Origin: Betaproteobacteria bacterium
Lineage (GTDB): Bacteria; Pseudomonadota; Gammaproteobacteria; Burkholderiales; Burkholderiaceae_C
Direction: 5' to 3'
Length of the DNA stretch: 29,872 nt
NCBI GenBank assembly: GCA_005882155.1
Contig: VBCQ01000422.1
Location: forward strand, 1 to 29,872
Shown in pieces: positions 15,470-23,500 of the stretch. The position numbers were made by a program, and so were the translations under genes. Position 1 is the stretch's first letter; the number at the start of each line of letters is the position of its first letter. The notes beneath the pieces were generated by a model. It worked only from the letters and a program-made list of their open reading frames with translations, was not told the origin of the DNA and did not search any database.

Positions 15470-15520
15470 TTCGGTGGCGTAGATACGCCGGCTGGCCGTC
15501 ACCGAAAATCGCGCATTATA
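15470..15520 (-). promoter_or_regulatory. Candidate rpsP promoter (-10) and structured leader start
   Basis: On the minus strand TATAAT occupies 15520 to 15515, which would put the transcript start near 15507; no good -35 was recognised. The first bases of the RNA can form TTCGGTG (15506 to 15500) paired with CACCGAA (15476 to 15470), enclosing a second hairpin GGCGT-ATCT-ACGCC. This may be an operon leader structure. Confidence 0.45.
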
Positions 15521-15550
15521 AACTCGCAAGGACTCGTCCGCCCGCCCGCC

Positions 15551-16093
15551 ATGACCGCCTCGCCCTTGCTGATCCGCCCGAGCACCGATGCCGACGTGCC
15601 CGCCGTCTGCGCGATCTACGCCTGGCACGTGCTCCACGCGACCGGCACTTTCGAGCTCGACGCGCCTGACGAAGCCGAGATGGCGCGCCGCCGCGACGAT
15701 GTCGTCGGCAAAGGCTTGCCCTGGCTCGTCGCCGAGCGCGGCGGCCGAGTGCTCGGCTTCGCCTATGCCAACCGTTTCCGCCCGCGCAAGGCTTATCGCT
15801 TCTGCGTCGAGGATTCGATTTACCTGGCCGACGACGCGCGCGGTCAGGGCAGCGGCCGGCTGCTGCTCGCCGAGCTGATGGCCCAGTGCGAAGCGCGCGG
15901 GTCGCGCCAAATGCTCGCGGTGATCGGCGACTCGGCCAATGCGGCGTCGATCGCCGTGCATCGCGCGCTCGGCTTCGAGCACACAGGGCTTCTTAAGGCC
16001 GCAGGCTGGAAGTTCGACCGCTGGCTCGATGTCGTGATCATGCAGCGCGGCCTCGGCTTGAGCGACCGCGCCCCGGCGATCGACCTCGAATGA
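15551..16093 (+). CDS. GNAT-family N-acetyltransferase (PAT/methionine sulfoximine acetyltransferase-like)
   Basis: A 180-residue GNAT protein. It begins LLIRPSTDADVPAVCAIYAWHV, has the TGTFELDAPDEAEMARR region and FAYANRFRPRKAYRFCVEDSIYL of the phosphinothricin/methionine-sulfoximine acetyltransferase subfamily, and an acetyl-CoA pyrophosphate loop at DDARGQGSGRLLLAEL. The late MLAVIGDSANAASIAVHRALGF segment completes the fold. Likely substrates are small amino-acid-like amines; herbicide resistance itself is not implied. ATG 15551 follows the divergent rpsP promoter region. The stop overlaps the next start codon by ATGA, so the next gene is probably coupled. Confidence 0.92.
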   Translation: MTASPLLIRPSTDADVPAVCAIYAWHVLHATGTFELDAPDEAEMARRRDDVVGKGLPWLVAERGGRVLGFAYANRFRPRKAYRFCVEDSIYLADDARGQGSGRLLLAELMAQCEARGSRQMLAVIGDSANAASIAVHRALGFEHTGLLKAAGWKFDRWLDVVIMQRGLGLSDRAPAIDLE

Positions 16094-16533
16094 GCGGCGG
16101 CAAATCCAAGACGCTCGCCACCTGGATCGCGCTCGTCGGCGGCGGCTTCGGCTTGCATCGCTTCTATCTGCACGGCTTTCGCGATGTCTGGGGCTGGATG
16201 TACCCTGCCCCGACCTTGCTTGGCCTGTATGGCGTGCAGCGCATGCTCGACCTCGGCCAAGACGACCCGCTGTCGTGGGCGCTGATTCCGCTGCTCGGCC
16301 TCGCGCTCGCGACTGCGATGCTGATGGCGATCCTTTATGGCCTGACGCCGGACGACAAGTGGAACGCGCGCTTCAATCCGCAGCGCCCCGCCGCGAGCAG
16401 CGGCTGGGCCGCGATCATCGGCGTGGTACTCGCGCTTCTCATCGGCGCCGGCGTGCTGATGGCGACGATCGCATTCAGCGGCCAGCGATATTTCGAGTAC
16501 CAGATCGAAGAGGCGCGAAAGATCAGCCAGTGA
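16090..16533 (+). CDS. TM2-like membrane protein, unknown function
   Basis: A 147-residue membrane protein. The first 70 residues contain a TM2-type pattern, IALVGGGFGLHRFYLHGFRD, where a glycine-rich turn is followed by HRFYL, between two hydrophobic segments. Further spans are at about 62-86 (ALIPLLGLALATAMLMAILYGL) and 104-128 (WAAIIGVVLALLIGAGVLMATIAF). A short polar tail ends in KISQ. The gene overlaps the GNAT gene by four bases and runs 11 bases into the convergent pit gene (16523-16533). Function is unknown; TM2 proteins are small inner-membrane proteins of uncertain role. Confidence 0.75.
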   Translation: MSGGKSKTLATWIALVGGGFGLHRFYLHGFRDVWGWMYPAPTLLGLYGVQRMLDLGQDDPLSWALIPLLGLALATAMLMAILYGLTPDDKWNARFNPQRPAASSGWAAIIGVVLALLIGAGVLMATIAFSGQRYFEYQIEEARKISQ

Positions 16534-17539
16534 ACAGCAGGAGGCTGATCCAGTAAGCCACCCCGGCGACGAAAGCCGACGCCGGGATCGTGAAGATCCA
16601 CGCCCAGACGATGTTGCCCGCCACGCCCCAGCGCACTGCCGATGCGCGCTTCGCCGAGCCGACACCGACGATCGCGCCGGTGATGGTGTGCGTCGTCGAA
16701 ACCGGGATCCCGAGCGCTGTCGCGAGAAACAGCGTGATCGCTCCGCCGGTCTCGGCGCAAAAGCCGCCGACCGGCTTGAGCTTGGTGATGCGCTGACCCA
16801 TGGTCTTGACGATGCGCCAGCCGCCGAACATCGTGCCCAGCCCGATCGCCACGTAGCAGCACCAGATCACCCAGGTCGGCGGCAGCTTGTCGCCGGCAGC
16901 CGAGTAGCCGGTGGCGATCAGCAGCATCCAGATGATGCCGATGGTCTTTTGCGCATCGTTGCCGCCGTGGCCCAAGCTGTACAGACCTGCCGAGACGAGC
17001 TGCAATCGACGAAACCAGTTGTCCACATGCAGCGGAGAGACGCGCCGGAACAGGTGCGCGACGATCAGCATCAGCAGCGAGCCGAGCAGGAAGCCCATCA
17101 GCGGCGAGAGGAAGATGAACAGCACCGTCTTCCACACGCCGGCAGCGATCAGCGAACCCGCACCGGCTTTCGCGATCACCGCACCGACGATGCCGCCGAT
17201 CAGCGCATGCGACGAGCTCGACGGGATGCCGTGCCACCAGGTCACGACGTTCCACACCATCGCGCCGACCAATGCACCGAACACGACGTTCTGATCGACG
17301 ACGCCGGGGATTGCGATGCCCTTTCCGACGGTGGCCGCGACCTTGAGCTGAAAGATGCTGATCGCGATCACGTTGAAGAACGAAGCGAACACCACCGCCT
17401 GCTGCGGCTTGAGCACGCCGGTGGAAACCACCGTGGCGATCGAATTCGCCGCGTCGTGGAAGCCGTTCATGAAATCGAACGCGATGGCCAGCACGACCAG
17501 CATCGCGACGATCCAGAACGCGCTCTGAACCGAACTCAT
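16523..17539 (-). CDS. pit: PiT-family inorganic phosphate transporter
   Basis: A 338-residue inner-membrane permease with the paired PiT signatures: GFHDAANSIATVVSTGVL near the N-terminus (26-43) and GHGGNDAQKTIGI in the second half, plus IPSSSSHALIGGIVGA and IPVSTTHTITGAIVG. It imports metal-phosphate or phosphate by proton symport at low affinity. The size is that of the compact bacterial class paired with a DUF47 protein rather than the ~500-residue E. coli PitA. The DUF47 gene ends 16 bases upstream, and coupled expression is expected. Confidence 0.95.
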   Translation of the reverse strand: MSSVQSAFWIVAMLVVLAIAFDFMNGFHDAANSIATVVSTGVLKPQQAVVFASFFNVIAISIFQLKVAATVGKGIAIPGVVDQNVVFGALVGAMVWNVVTWWHGIPSSSSHALIGGIVGAVIAKAGAGSLIAAGVWKTVLFIFLSPLMGFLLGSLLMLIVAHLFRRVSPLHVDNWFRRLQLVSAGLYSLGHGGNDAQKTIGIIWMLLIATGYSAAGDKLPPTWVIWCCYVAIGLGTMFGGWRIVKTMGQRITKLKPVGGFCAETGGAITLFLATALGIPVSTTHTITGAIVGVGSAKRASAVRWGVAGNIVWAWIFTIPASAFVAGVAYWISLLLFTG

Positions 17540-17555
17540 GCGAAAGCGCGGCGCG

Positions 17556-18203
17556 TCATGAGTTCTCGAGGACCACGCCCTCGATCAGATTCGCCACGTC
17601 TTCGCAACGGTCGGAGATCGACTCCAGCTGCTCGTAGATCGTCTTCAGCTTGATCAGCTCGCGAACATCGTTCTCTTCGCGAAACAGCTTCGACATCGCC
17701 GAGCGCATCACCCGATCGGCATCGGACTCGAGCCGATCGATTTCTTCGCAGGTCTTGATGGCCGCCGCGGCGGTCGCGTGGTCGCTCAGCTTCGGCAGCA
17801 GCGACACCGCGTGCTGCACCCGCTCACAGCACTTCGCGCTCAGGTCGCCGAGACGCGTGATGTCTTCATTCATCGCCCGCACGTCGTACAGCGACATCGT
17901 CTCGGTCGCGTCTTGCAGCAGATCGAGGATGTCGTCCATCGCGTTGATCAGCCCGTGGATCTGCTCGCGGTCGATCGGCGTGATGAAGGTCTTGTGCAGC
18001 AGCCGATTCACCTCGGCAGTAATGCGGTCGGCCTGGCGCTCGGCGTTGCCGACCTCGTTGATGTATTTCTCGCGCAAGCCGACATCGGCGTAGTGCTCGA
18101 TCAGCAGAATGAATGCGCGCGCGCCCTCGACGATGTAGGCGCCATGCTGATCGAACAATTCGAAGAAATTGCCTTCGCGCGGCAGCAGCTTGCCAAACAG
18201 CAT
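17556..18203 (-). CDS. DUF47 / PhoU-like Pit accessory protein
   Basis: A 215-residue all-helical cytoplasmic protein of the DUF47 (PhoU_div) family. The start at 18203 gives MLFGKLLPREGNFFELFDQHGA, the usual N-terminus, with GAGGGA upstream; a longer in-frame start at 18251 is less likely. Acidic metal-binding-like patterns EVGNAERQADRIT and EEIDRLESDADRV are visible, as in PhoU helical repeats. It lies directly before pit, where family members are thought to modulate phosphate import. The 84-base upstream gap holds an inverted repeat GCGGGT/ACCCGC; no Pho box was recognised. Confidence 0.92.
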   Translation of the reverse strand: MLFGKLLPREGNFFELFDQHGAYIVEGARAFILLIEHYADVGLREKYINEVGNAERQADRITAEVNRLLHKTFITPIDREQIHGLINAMDDILDLLQDATETMSLYDVRAMNEDITRLGDLSAKCCERVQHAVSLLPKLSDHATAAAAIKTCEEIDRLESDADRVMRSAMSKLFREENDVRELIKLKTIYEQLESISDRCEDVANLIEGVVLENS

Positions 18204-18287
18204 GGTGAATCCCTCGCTTGCGCGGCGCCTCGCCTGACTCGGGAGTGTCACGCGGGTGTCGTGAATTTGAAACCCGCGCAGTGTAGT

Positions 18288-18953
18288 TCACGCCGCCGGA
18301 TCGTAGATGCCGCGTCGGCCCTCGAAGGTCGACAGCTTGTCGAGCAGCAAATCGAAATCGGCGTTGTTGTCCACCGGGTTGAAGCGCTCGGTCACGACGC
18401 CGAACACCGGCGCACCGGCGTGGCTGTGAAAGTGCTCGACATAGGCGTCGCACAGGCGCTGCAGATAATCTTCGCCGATGCCCTGCTCCATCGCGATGCC
18501 GCGCTGCTGAATTCGCTGCAGCAAGGTCGCCGGCGTCGCCTGCAGCCACACGATCAAGTCGGGCTCGGGCACGCTAGGCGCGACCTGCGCGTACATCTGC
18601 GCGTAGAGCCGGTATTCCTCATCGCTCAAGTTGAGCCGGGCGAACAAGGCGTCCTTGGCGAACAGGAAATCGCTGACGACGCCGCGCGAAAACATGCCCT
18701 GCTGCGACAGGGTTTGCATTTGCTTGACGCGCTGGAACAAAAAGAACAGCTGCGTCTGGAACGCGTAGCCGAAGCGGTCGTCGTAGAAGCGCTCGAGGAA
18801 GGGGTTGTCGTCGGCCTTCTCAAGCAGCAGCTCGGCACCGAGCTGCTCAGCCAGGCGGCGCGCAAGCGAGCTCTTGCCGACGCCGATCGGACCTTCGATG
18901 ACGATGTGGCGGAAGCGATCGGACAGTTGTGCCGGAGCAGGTGCGGCGTTCAT
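18288..18953 (-). CDS. Deoxynucleoside kinase
   Basis: A 221-residue kinase of the deoxyguanosine/deoxyadenosine kinase family. The P-loop GPIGVGKSS lies at 21-29. A LLEKADDNPFLERFYDD segment contains the catalytic Glu and the substrate-side contacts. VSDFLFAKDALFARLNLSDEEY carries the DRS-like position as SDF, and DLIVWLQATPATLLQRIQQRG is the LID region. It phosphorylates salvaged deoxynucleosides, but the specificity cannot be read from sequence. Its ATG overlaps the folK stop (ATGA), as I recall for the Burkholderiales pcnB-folK-kinase cluster. Confidence 0.93.
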   Translation of the reverse strand: MNAAPAPAQLSDRFRHIVIEGPIGVGKSSLARRLAEQLGAELLLEKADDNPFLERFYDDRFGYAFQTQLFFLFQRVKQMQTLSQQGMFSRGVVSDFLFAKDALFARLNLSDEEYRLYAQMYAQVAPSVPEPDLIVWLQATPATLLQRIQQRGIAMEQGIGEDYLQRLCDAYVEHFHSHAGAPVFGVVTERFNPVDNNADFDLLLDKLSTFEGRRGIYDPAA

Positions 18954-19435
18954 GGCTCGATTTTCTCAACTCGCTGATCAACGACCCGGGGCAGCCATTC
19001 GCTGACAGCGCCGCGGCCGGGAATCGACAATTCAGGCGCCACGTCGGCGAGCGGCCTCAGCACGAAAGCGCGTTCGTGCATTCGCGGGTGCGGCAAGGTC
19101 AATGCCGGCGTTGCGAGACGCAGCTCGTCGTACACGAGCAAGTCCAGATCCAAGGTGCGCGGCGCGTTGCGATATCCGCGTTCGCGCCCATGCCGCGCTT
19201 CGACGCGCTGCAACTCTGCCAGCAATGCGAGCGGTGGCAGGCCGGTGCGCAGCAAGGCGACCGCATTCAGGTAATCGGGCCCGTCAGCGTCGATCGGCGC
19301 ACTGCGATAGAACGGCGACGTGGCCTCGAGCGCGCTGTCGGGCAGTTGCGCAAGCTCAGCGAGCGCGGTCGTCAGTGTGGCGCTGGCGTCGCCCAGATTC
19401 GCACCCAGGCCGATGGCTGCGAGGCTGCGAGTCAT
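18950..19435 (-). CDS. folK: 2-amino-4-hydroxy-6-hydroxymethyldihydropteridine pyrophosphokinase
   Basis: A 161-residue HPPK, which transfers pyrophosphate from ATP to the pterin in folate synthesis. It starts IGLGANLGDASATL. The HPPK signature RNAPRTLDLDLLVYDE (89-104) contains the Mg ligands D96 and D98, and LPHPRMHERAFVLRPLADVAPE is the conserved active-site loop and C-terminus. Length is typical. Three bases separate it from pcnB and it overlaps the kinase gene by four. Confidence 0.98.
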   Translation of the reverse strand: MTRSLAAIGLGANLGDASATLTTALAELAQLPDSALEATSPFYRSAPIDADGPDYLNAVALLRTGLPPLALLAELQRVEARHGRERGYRNAPRTLDLDLLVYDELRLATPALTLPHPRMHERAFVLRPLADVAPELSIPGRGAVSEWLPRVVDQRVEKIEP

Positions 19436-19438
19436 CGC

Positions 19439-20995
19439 TCATCCCGGCTCGCCGGATGAGCTGTCGTCGCGCATCGCGACATCGACATCGCCGCCGGCCT
19501 CGGCTGCCCCGCCTTGCGCGGGCTTGCGCCGGCGCCGCCGCCGCTTCTTCGCCGGCTCGCCTTCGGCCGGCGCGCCGGCTTTCGGCGCCGCTGCGGGCGC
19601 TGCGGCTCGACGACTGTGATCGCGCTCGCGCGCCTCGCCGATCAAGCGGCGGCGCTCCTCGGCATCGGCGAGCGAAAAGTCTTCCCACCAGCTCGCCAGC
19701 TCGTCGTCGATCTCGCCAGCGTCGGCGCGCAGACGCAGAAAATCGAAGCCGGCGCGAAAGCGCGGCTGCTCGGCGAGCGTGAACGGGCTGTTGCCGACGC
19801 GCCGCTCGAAGCGCGGCTGCATCATCCAGATCTCGCGCATGTCGGCCGCCAGCTTGCCGCGGCCGGAGATGTCGCCGATTCGCGCATCGAACACCGCGTC
19901 AATCGCCTGCTGCAGCGCGGGGAACGCGGGCTCGCCGCGCGCCTTCAACTGCTGCCAGCGGTCGAGCACGTCGTGCCACAGCATGCACGCGAGCATGAAG
20001 CTCGGCGCGACCGGCTTGCCCTCGTTGACGCGGCGATCGGTGTCGGCAAGCGCGAGCTGGACGAACTTCTCGCGCCCGTCGTGGCGGTGCGCTTCGTCGA
20101 GCACCACGTCGAGAACCGGGAACACGCCGCGGTGCAGGCCCTGCTTGCGCAGCTCTTCGATGCTCGCCAGCGCATGGCCGGTCTGCAGGAGCTTGATCAT
20201 CTCGTCGAACATGCGCGACAGCGGCACGTTGTCGAGCAGTGCGGCCATCGTCTTGATCGGCGCGCGTGTCTTCGGCTCGATCTCGAAGCCGAGCTTGGCC
20301 GCGAAGCGAACGACGCGGATGATTCGCACCGGGTCTTCGCGGTAGCGCGTCTCCGGGTCGCCGATCATTCGCAGCAGCTTCTTCCTCGCGTCCTTGATGC
20401 CGCCGTGGTAGTCGACGACGATTTCGCGCTGCGGGTCGTAGTACATCGCGTTAACGGTGAAGTCGCGGCGCGCGGCGTCTTCGATAATCGGGCCCCAGAC
20501 GTTGTCGCGCAGCACACGGCCTTCGGCGTCGATGACATGGGTCTTGCCGTGCAAGTCGCTCTTCGAGGTCTTCTCGTTGCCGCTGACCTGGTCGGCCGCT
20601 GCCGCGTCCATCATCGCGCGAAAGGTCGAGACCTCGATCACTTCGTGCTCGCGGCCGCGGCCGAACACCACGTGGACGATGCGAAAGCGTCGGCCGATGA
20701 TGAAGGCACGGCGAAACAGCGCCTTCACCTCCTCCGGCGTCGCGTTGGTCGCGACGTCGAAGTCCTTCGGTCGCAGGCCGAGCAGCAAGTCGCGCACTGC
20801 GCCGCCGACGATGAAGGCTTCGAAGCCGGCGTCGGCAAGTGTCTGCACCGTCTTGATCGCGCGCTCGTCGACCAGCGACGGATCGATGCCGTGCTCGCTC
20901 TTGGCCACCTCGACCCGCTTGCCGCGCGGATGCGCTTTGCCCGCGCCCGTCGTGGCGGACTTGCCGAGCAGCTTGTCGATGAACTTCTTGATCAT
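19439..20995 (-). CDS. pcnB: Poly(A) polymerase I
   Basis: A 518-residue class II nucleotidyltransferase that adds 3' poly(A) tails and so marks RNA for decay. The start at 20995 gives MIKKFIDKLLGK and overlaps the HAD gene stop by ATGA. The head domain has FIVGGAVRDLLLGLRPKDFDVATNATPEEV (61-90) with catalytic D78 and D80; RRDFTVNAMYYDP and RYREDPVRIIRVVRFAAKLGF are family motifs that help separate it from CCA-adding enzymes. The C-terminal tail is Arg/Lys- and Ala-rich with a run KKRRRRRRKP, typical for PcnB. Expression is normally low; the weak Shine-Dalgarno fits this. Confidence 0.96.
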   Translation of the reverse strand: MIKKFIDKLLGKSATTGAGKAHPRGKRVEVAKSEHGIDPSLVDERAIKTVQTLADAGFEAFIVGGAVRDLLLGLRPKDFDVATNATPEEVKALFRRAFIIGRRFRIVHVVFGRGREHEVIEVSTFRAMMDAAAADQVSGNEKTSKSDLHGKTHVIDAEGRVLRDNVWGPIIEDAARRDFTVNAMYYDPQREIVVDYHGGIKDARKKLLRMIGDPETRYREDPVRIIRVVRFAAKLGFEIEPKTRAPIKTMAALLDNVPLSRMFDEMIKLLQTGHALASIEELRKQGLHRGVFPVLDVVLDEAHRHDGREKFVQLALADTDRRVNEGKPVAPSFMLACMLWHDVLDRWQQLKARGEPAFPALQQAIDAVFDARIGDISGRGKLAADMREIWMMQPRFERRVGNSPFTLAEQPRFRAGFDFLRLRADAGEIDDELASWWEDFSLADAEERRRLIGEARERDHSRRAAAPAAAPKAGAPAEGEPAKKRRRRRRKPAQGGAAEAGGDVDVAMRDDSSSGEPG

Positions 20996-21666
20996 TTGAA
21001 AAGGTTGAGGATGCGCCAACCGCGTTCGCGGGCAATCGCTTCGAGCAAGGGAGACGGGTTGGTGGCCACGGGGTCGGTCGCCAGCTCGAGCAGTGGCAGG
21101 TCGTTGGGCGAGTCGCTGTAGACGCTGATGCGCTCGAAGTCGCGCCACGCGGCGCCCTGGTCGGCGAGCCACTGCCCGACCCGCGTCACCTTGCCTTCGC
21201 GATAGCTCGGCACACCGGCGATTCGGCCTGTGATCGTACCCCCTGCGTCGCGCTCGAGCCGCACCGCGATGAGATCGGCGATGCCGAACGCCTTGGCGAT
21301 CGGGGCGGTGACGAAGTCGTTGGTCGCCGTGACCAGCGCGACGAGGTCGCCTTGATCGAGGTGCTTGCGCACCAGCGCATGCGCATCGGCGTGCAACTGC
21401 GGCGCGATCACTTCGCGCATGAAGCGCGCGTGGGCGGCATCGGTTTCGGTGTCGGCGCGCACGCGCAGCGGCTCGGTCGCGAAAGCGATGTACTGGTGGA
21501 TGTCGAGCACGCCCGACTTGTACTGCTCGAAGTATTCGTCCGCGCGCCGGCGGAATTCGGCTTCCTCGACCCAGCCGAGTCGAATGATGAATTCGCCCCA
21601 CGCATGGTCCGAATCGAACGGGATCAGCGTGTCGTCGAGATCGAACAGGCACAGGTTGCGAGTCAT
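20992..21666 (-). CDS. HAD-superfamily subclass IB phosphatase (SerB-like)
   Basis: A 224-residue HAD hydrolase. Motif I is CLFDLDDTLIPFDSD (6-20, DxDxT/D nucleophile region), motif II TATN, motif III a Lys in SYREGKVTRV, and motif IV SDSPNDLPLL. The cap is the helical IB type with FDSDHAWGEFIIRLGWV and MREVIAPQL. It resembles phosphoserine phosphatase, but the natural substrate is not evident. Its position between hda and pcnB, with 4-base overlaps at both ends (21663-21666 and 20992-20995), argues for a conserved role linked to this operon. Other HAD-IB members dephosphorylate histidinol-phosphate or lipids. Confidence 0.9.
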   Translation of the reverse strand: MTRNLCLFDLDDTLIPFDSDHAWGEFIIRLGWVEEAEFRRRADEYFEQYKSGVLDIHQYIAFATEPLRVRADTETDAAHARFMREVIAPQLHADAHALVRKHLDQGDLVALVTATNDFVTAPIAKAFGIADLIAVRLERDAGGTITGRIAGVPSYREGKVTRVGQWLADQGAAWRDFERISVYSDSPNDLPLLELATDPVATNPSPLLEAIARERGWRILNLFK

Positions 21667-22331
21667 CGGCCCTCCTCGGCCAGCATTTGCTTGACGAGCG
21701 GCACCGTGATCGCGCGCTTGGTCACCAGCGCGAACTCGTCGAGCCGATCGAGCAGCACCATCAGGTGCTTGAGATCACGCGCGAAACGCGTCAACAGGTA
21801 GTCCATCACGTCGTCGGAAAGAAAGAGTCCGCGCCGATCGGCTTCACGGCGCAACGTCGCTCGAGTCTGCTCCTCGGACAGCGGCGCGATCGCCAGCACA
21901 TGGCCCCAGCCGAGCCGCGACCGCAGGTCGTCGCGCAGCGGCAGATCGACCGGCGGCACGCGGCCGGCCGACGCGACGGGAGCAGCACGCGTCGTCGCCT
22001 CGACGAAGAGCGCGAAGGCCGACTGCTGCTGATGCGCGTCGAACTCGTCGCAGCCATCGAAGACGAGCAGCGAGCGTGTGTCGTCGACGGCCCATGGCGC
22101 GGGGTCGGCCGCGCTGAACCAGCCGACGCGCAAGCCGCGCTGCTGAAAGCGATCGGCCAGCGCATGCAACAGGTGTGTCTTGCCGCTGCCCGACGGGCCC
22201 CACAGGTACACCGGCGGTGACGCGGCCTGCATCGCGCCGAGGTGCGCTACGGCCATCGCATTCGCGCCGATGACGAAGGAATCGAAGCTGGGCGCCGTGT
22301 CGAGCGCGATGGCCAGCGGAATCTGCTTCAT
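21663..22331 (-). CDS. hda: DnaA regulatory inactivator Hda
   Basis: A 222-residue AAA+ protein related to DnaA domain III. The N-terminal MKQIPLAIAL carries the beta-clamp binding motif (QxxLxI/L), as needed for DNA-loaded clamp to trigger DnaA-ATP hydrolysis. Walker A GPSGSGKT is at 45-52 and the Walker B region is SLLVFDGCDEFDA. Sensor-type residues follow in LRSRLGWGHVLAIAPL. DnaA's DNA-binding domain is absent, which separates it from DnaA. It lies 21 bases after the AI-2E-type transporter gene and overlaps the HAD gene. Confidence 0.94.
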   Translation of the reverse strand: MKQIPLAIALDTAPSFDSFVIGANAMAVAHLGAMQAASPPVYLWGPSGSGKTHLLHALADRFQQRGLRVGWFSAADPAPWAVDDTRSLLVFDGCDEFDAHQQQSAFALFVEATTRAAPVASAGRVPPVDLPLRDDLRSRLGWGHVLAIAPLSEEQTRATLRREADRRGLFLSDDVMDYLLTRFARDLKHLMVLLDRLDEFALVTKRAITVPLVKQMLAEEGR

Positions 22332-22352
22332 TCGAATTCGAGCGCGCCGCCC

Positions 22353-23414
22353 TCATGCGCTGTAAAGACGGCTTGCCAGGTACATGCCGCGCAGCCGCCG
22401 CACCGCGACCACCATCACCGCACTGACCGGCAACGCGACCAGCACGCCGGCAAATCCGAGCAGATGACCGAAGGCGAGCAGCGCGAAGATCACCACCAGC
22501 GGCTTCAAGCCGATGCGCTCGCCGACCAGCCGCGGCGTGAGGTAGAAGCCCTCGATGACCTGGCCGATGCCGTAGACGACTGCGACCGCGATCACACCGT
22601 ACCAGCTGGCGAACTGCAGCACACCCGCGAGCAGCGCGAGCGCGAGCCCGATTCCGAATCCGAGATACGGAATGAAGACCGCGAGCCCGGTGAACACGCC
22701 CACCGGCACCGCGAGATCGAAGCCGAACAGCGCAAGACCCAGGCTGTAGAACCCGGCGAGGATCAGCATCACGAGCAGTTGCCCGCGCAGATACTGGCCA
22801 AGCACCGCATCGCACTCGTCGAGAAAACCTTTGACAGTGGGACGCAAGCGCGGCGGCACCAGCTCATGCACGCGACGCACAGGCTCGGGCCAGTCGATCA
22901 GCAGATAGAACAGCACGACCGGCACCAGCACCGCGTTGCCGATCAGCGCGAGCACGATGCTGCCGCCAATGCGCGCCGAGCTCATCGCCCGCACCAGCCA
23001 GTCCTCGAAGTTGTCGCTGAGGTACTTCAGCACGAAAGCCTTGATGCTGTCGGTGTCGAGCGCGACGTGGATGCCGAACTGCGACAGCCACGGCGTGAGC
23101 TGGGTGTTCAGCCGATCGGCGAGCAGCGGAATCTGCTCGCGCAGCAGCGGCAGTTCCTTCGACAGGATCGGCACGATCAGCAGCAGCAGCGCGAGCAAGG
23201 CGACGATCACCACCACCTCGACCAGCGCCACCGCGACGACGCGCGGCACGCCCTTCGCAGCCAGCCGCTCGACGGTCGGGTGCAGTGCGTAGGCCATTAC
23301 CGCGCCGATCAGGAAGGGCGTGAGGACGGGCGCAAGCAGCCAAAGCAGCGCCAACGCGATGAGCGCGAGCGCCAACCAGGAGAGGGTTCGTCGTTGGGCA
23401 GCGGAAAGATTCAT
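22353..23414 (-). CDS. AI-2E family (PerM/TqsA-like) membrane transporter
   Basis: A 353-residue polytopic protein. The start at 23414 (MNLSAAQRRTLSWLAL) is preferred over an in-frame ATG 39 bases upstream because the family begins near this point. Membrane segments are at about 12-30, 34-50, 64-87, 150-178 and 220 onward to 335. The soluble middle region (90-150) and the motif IGLALALLAG...GFYLTPRLVGERIGLKPLVVIFALLAFG are family-typical. Members export AI-2 or Na+/Li+ or have unknown substrates, and the name should not be read as proof of quorum-signal export. A candidate promoter lies just upstream. Confidence 0.92.
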   Translation of the reverse strand: MNLSAAQRRTLSWLALALIALALLWLLAPVLTPFLIGAVMAYALHPTVERLAAKGVPRVVAVALVEVVVIVALLALLLLIVPILSKELPLLREQIPLLADRLNTQLTPWLSQFGIHVALDTDSIKAFVLKYLSDNFEDWLVRAMSSARIGGSIVLALIGNAVLVPVVLFYLLIDWPEPVRRVHELVPPRLRPTVKGFLDECDAVLGQYLRGQLLVMLILAGFYSLGLALFGFDLAVPVGVFTGLAVFIPYLGFGIGLALALLAGVLQFASWYGVIAVAVVYGIGQVIEGFYLTPRLVGERIGLKPLVVIFALLAFGHLLGFAGVLVALPVSAVMVVAVRRLRGMYLASRLYSA

Positions 23415-23469
23415 CGGTCGGCGCGAGGCGCCCAGTGGTGGGCTGCGCGGCACGCGCGCAGTGGGCGAA

Positions 23470-23500
23470 ATTCTAAGCGGCGGGCGACGCAGCTGCTCAA
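23470..23500 (-). promoter_or_regulatory. Candidate sigma-70 promoter for the AI-2E/hda/pcnB gene run
   Basis: On the minus strand TTGAGC (23500 to 23495) is followed after 19 bases by TAGAAT (23475 to 23470). The -35 overlaps the SirB1-like gene's stop codon. It lies about 55 bases before the transporter start. Confidence 0.4.

Noticed and set aside
19514..21121. 535-codon plus-strand open frame
   Set aside because: It is fully antisense to pcnB and the HAD gene, whose products have clear family motifs; the translated frame is Arg/Ala/His-rich with no recognisable domain, as expected for shadow frames in GC-rich DNA.
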